From Chimaeribacter californicus (lineage in GTDB: Bacteria > Pseudomonadota > Gammaproteobacteria > Enterobacterales > Enterobacteriaceae): 64,000 bases of DNA. A program made the position numbers and the translations under genes. The stretch is taken from positions 1 through 64,000 of the forward strand of contig NZ_PJZF01000007.1 in the NCBI RefSeq assembly GCF_002858675.1, written 5' to 3'. The notes beneath the pieces are model-generated. The model was not told where the DNA came from and searched no databases. It saw nothing but the letters and a program-made list of their open reading frames with translations. Below are positions 62,582-64,000 of this stretch, in pieces (position 1 is the first letter of the stretch; each line of letters opens with the position of its first letter).

Positions 62582-64000
62582 ATGACAGTTAATACGCCAA
62601 TGATGGTGACCTTCCTGGTCTACATCCTGGGAATGGTGGTCATCGGCTTGCTGGCATACCGCCGCACCAATAATTTTGATGATTACATCCTGGGCGGCCG
62701 CAGCCTGGGCAGTGTGGTGACCGCCCTCTCTGCCGGCGCGTCCGACATGAGCGGCTGGCTGCTGATGGGCCTGCCGGGTGCCATTTTTATCTCCGGCATC
62801 TCCGAAAGCTGGATTGCCATCGGCCTGACGCTGGGTGCTTACCTTAACTGGAAGCTGGTGGCCGGCCGGCTGCGGGTGCATACCGAAGCCAACAATAACG
62901 CCCTGACGCTGCCGGACTATTTCACCAGCCGCTTTGAAGACAAAAGCAAGTTGCTGCGCATCATCTCCGCGATCGTTATCCTGGTGTTTTTCACCATCTA
63001 CTGTGCCTCCGGCATTGTGGCCGGTGCCCGCCTGTTTGAAAGCACCTTCGGCATGAGCTATGAAACCGCCCTGTGGGCCGGGGCAGCCGCCACGATCGTC
63101 TACACCTTTATCGGCGGGTTCCTGGCCGTAAGCTGGACAGACACCGTGCAGGCCTCCCTGATGATCTTCGCCCTGATCCTGACACCGATCATCGTGATCA
63201 TGGCGGTCGGTGGCATCGACACCTCCATGCTGGTGATTGAGGCCAAAAACCCGGCGTATGTAGACATGTTCAAAGGCCTGAATGTGGTGGCCATCCTCTC
63301 CCTGCTGGGCTGGGGGCTGGGCTACTTCGGCCAGCCGCACATCCTGGCGCGTTTCATGGCAGCGGATTCCCACCACACCATCCGTAATGCCCGCCGCATC
63401 AGCATGACCTGGATGATCCTCTGCCTGGCCGGCACCATTGCCGTGGGCTTCTTCGGCATCGCCTATTTTAATAACAACCCAACGCTTGCCGGCAATGTGT
63501 CGGAAAACGGCGAGCGTGTGTTTATTGAACTGGCAAAAATCCTGTTCAACCCGTGGATCGCCGGCATCCTGCTCTCTGCCATCCTGGCAGCGGTCATGAG
63601 TACCCTGAGCTGCCAGCTTCTGGTCTGCTCCAGCGCCATTACGGAAGATCTCTATAAGGCGTTCCTGCGCAAAGGCGCAAGCCAGCGTGAGCTGGTCTGG
63701 GTCGGGCGCCTGATGGTGCTGGTGGTGGCGCTGGTCGCGATTGCCCTGGCCGCCAACCCGGAAAACCGCGTACTGGGGCTGGTCAGCTACGCCTGGGCCG
63801 GTTTTGGTGCGGCCTTTGGCCCGGTGATTCTGATCTCTGTGATGTGGTCCCGCATGACCCGTAACGGCGCACTGGTCGGGATGCTGGTCGGGGCCATTAC
63901 CGTGATTGTCTGGAAACAGTACGCCTGGCTGGATCTGTATGAAATTATCCCGGGCTTCCTGTTTGCCAGCATCGCCATTGTGGTGGTGAGTCTGATGGGC
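62582..64000 (+). CDS. putP: Sodium/proline symporter PutP (3' end outside window)
   Basis: The 473 codons visible (E. coli PutP has 502) encode the SSS-family symporter: MTVNTPMMVTFLVYILGMV, DDYILGGRSLGSVVTALSAGASDMSGWLLMGLPGA with the Na+-binding helix 1-2 region, IVYTFIGGFLAVSWTDTVQ and LSAILAAVMSTLSCQLLVCSSAITEDLY (the Na+2 site Ser/Thr). It imports proline with Na+ to feed PutA. It is divergent from putA, preceded by GGAG, and runs off the window edge, so its end is not seen. Confidence 0.95.
   Translation, partial: MTVNTPMMVTFLVYILGMVVIGLLAYRRTNNFDDYILGGRSLGSVVTALSAGASDMSGWLLMGLPGAIFISGISESWIAIGLTLGAYLNWKLVAGRLRVHTEANNNALTLPDYFTSRFEDKSKLLRIISAIVILVFFTIYCASGIVAGARLFESTFGMSYETALWAGAAATIVYTFIGGFLAVSWTDTVQASLMIFALILTPIIVIMAVGGIDTSMLVIEAKNPAYVDMFKGLNVVAILSLLGWGLGYFGQPHILARFMAADSHHTIRNARRISMTWMILCLAGTIAVGFFGIAYFNNNPTLAGNVSENGERVFIELAKILFNPWIAGILLSAILAAVMSTLSCQLLVCSSAITEDLYKAFLRKGASQRELVWVGRLMVLVVALVAIALAANPENRVLGLVSYAWAGFGAAFGPVILISVMWSRMTRNGALVGMLVGAITVIVWKQYAWLDLYEIIPGFLFASIAIVVVSLMG

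Noticed and set aside
1-64000. Insertion sequence or prophage core
   Set aside because: No transposase, integrase or structural phage gene is seen; only the single antirepressor is phage-like.

Overview
The window is a chromosomal segment of a G+C-rich (by eye around 60%) member of the Enterobacterales. Gene order yliI - dacC - deoR - ybjG - ybjL - ybjM - grxA - rimK - ybjN - potFGHI - ybjO - rlmC is that of Escherichia coli with local losses (no nfsA between grxA and rimK) and gains, and the flagellar, putA and putP products look close to the E. coli proteins. The flagellin is very short and the flagellar genes lie in one block, which suggests Yersiniaceae or Erwiniaceae (Serratia-like) rather than E. 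coli itself; this placement is inference.

Layout. 1-0.93 kb: a composite non-coding repeat in two opposed copies. 0.93-12 kb: a Trk-type potassium permease, the sugar dehydrogenase YliI, a small CxxC protein, an orphan phage-type antirepressor, an M20 peptidase/MHS transporter pair with a divergent LysR regulator, a HAD phosphatase, a GlpM-like protein and a 2-oxoglutarate oxygenase. 12-28.6 kb: the conserved dacC-to-rlmC core, with a lone serine transporter gene (sdaC), a two-gene PAP2 phosphatase operon carrying a perfect PmrA (BasR) box, and the putrescine importer potFGHI. 28.7-29.4 kb: an exported protein of unknown function behind a short coupled leader ORF.

29.4-41 kb: the fliF-to-fliR operon (minus strand) and divergent fliE, encoding the MS ring, switch, export apparatus and hook-length control. 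41.1-48.4 kb: an accessory island between fliE and fliT with many tiny proteins, the stress connectors AriR and IraP, a YgdI/YgdR-type lipoprotein, an acyltransferase, a GT-C-like membrane protein and an AraC regulator. 48.5-53.7 kb: fliDST, fliC, fliA and fliZ. 53.9-57.3 kb: D-cysteine desulfhydrase and the cystine importer FliY-YecS-YecC. 57.4-57.9 kb: more copies of the composite repeat. 57.9-64 kb: putA and divergent putP (cut by the window edge) with PutA-type operators between them.

Most interesting: (1) a dispersed repeat, present at both ends of the window, in which two hairpins sit at fixed positions but have different stem sequences in each copy while staying perfectly paired; (2) a three-gene overlapping micro-cassette after fliE, including a 50-codon membrane protein, behind a sigma-28-like promoter; (3) two very small acidic proteins, each followed by the same terminator hairpin; (4) the PmrA box on the PAP2 operon; (5) structured leaders before potF and before the exported protein. 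No CRISPR array, rRNA, tRNA, complete prophage or transposase was seen.
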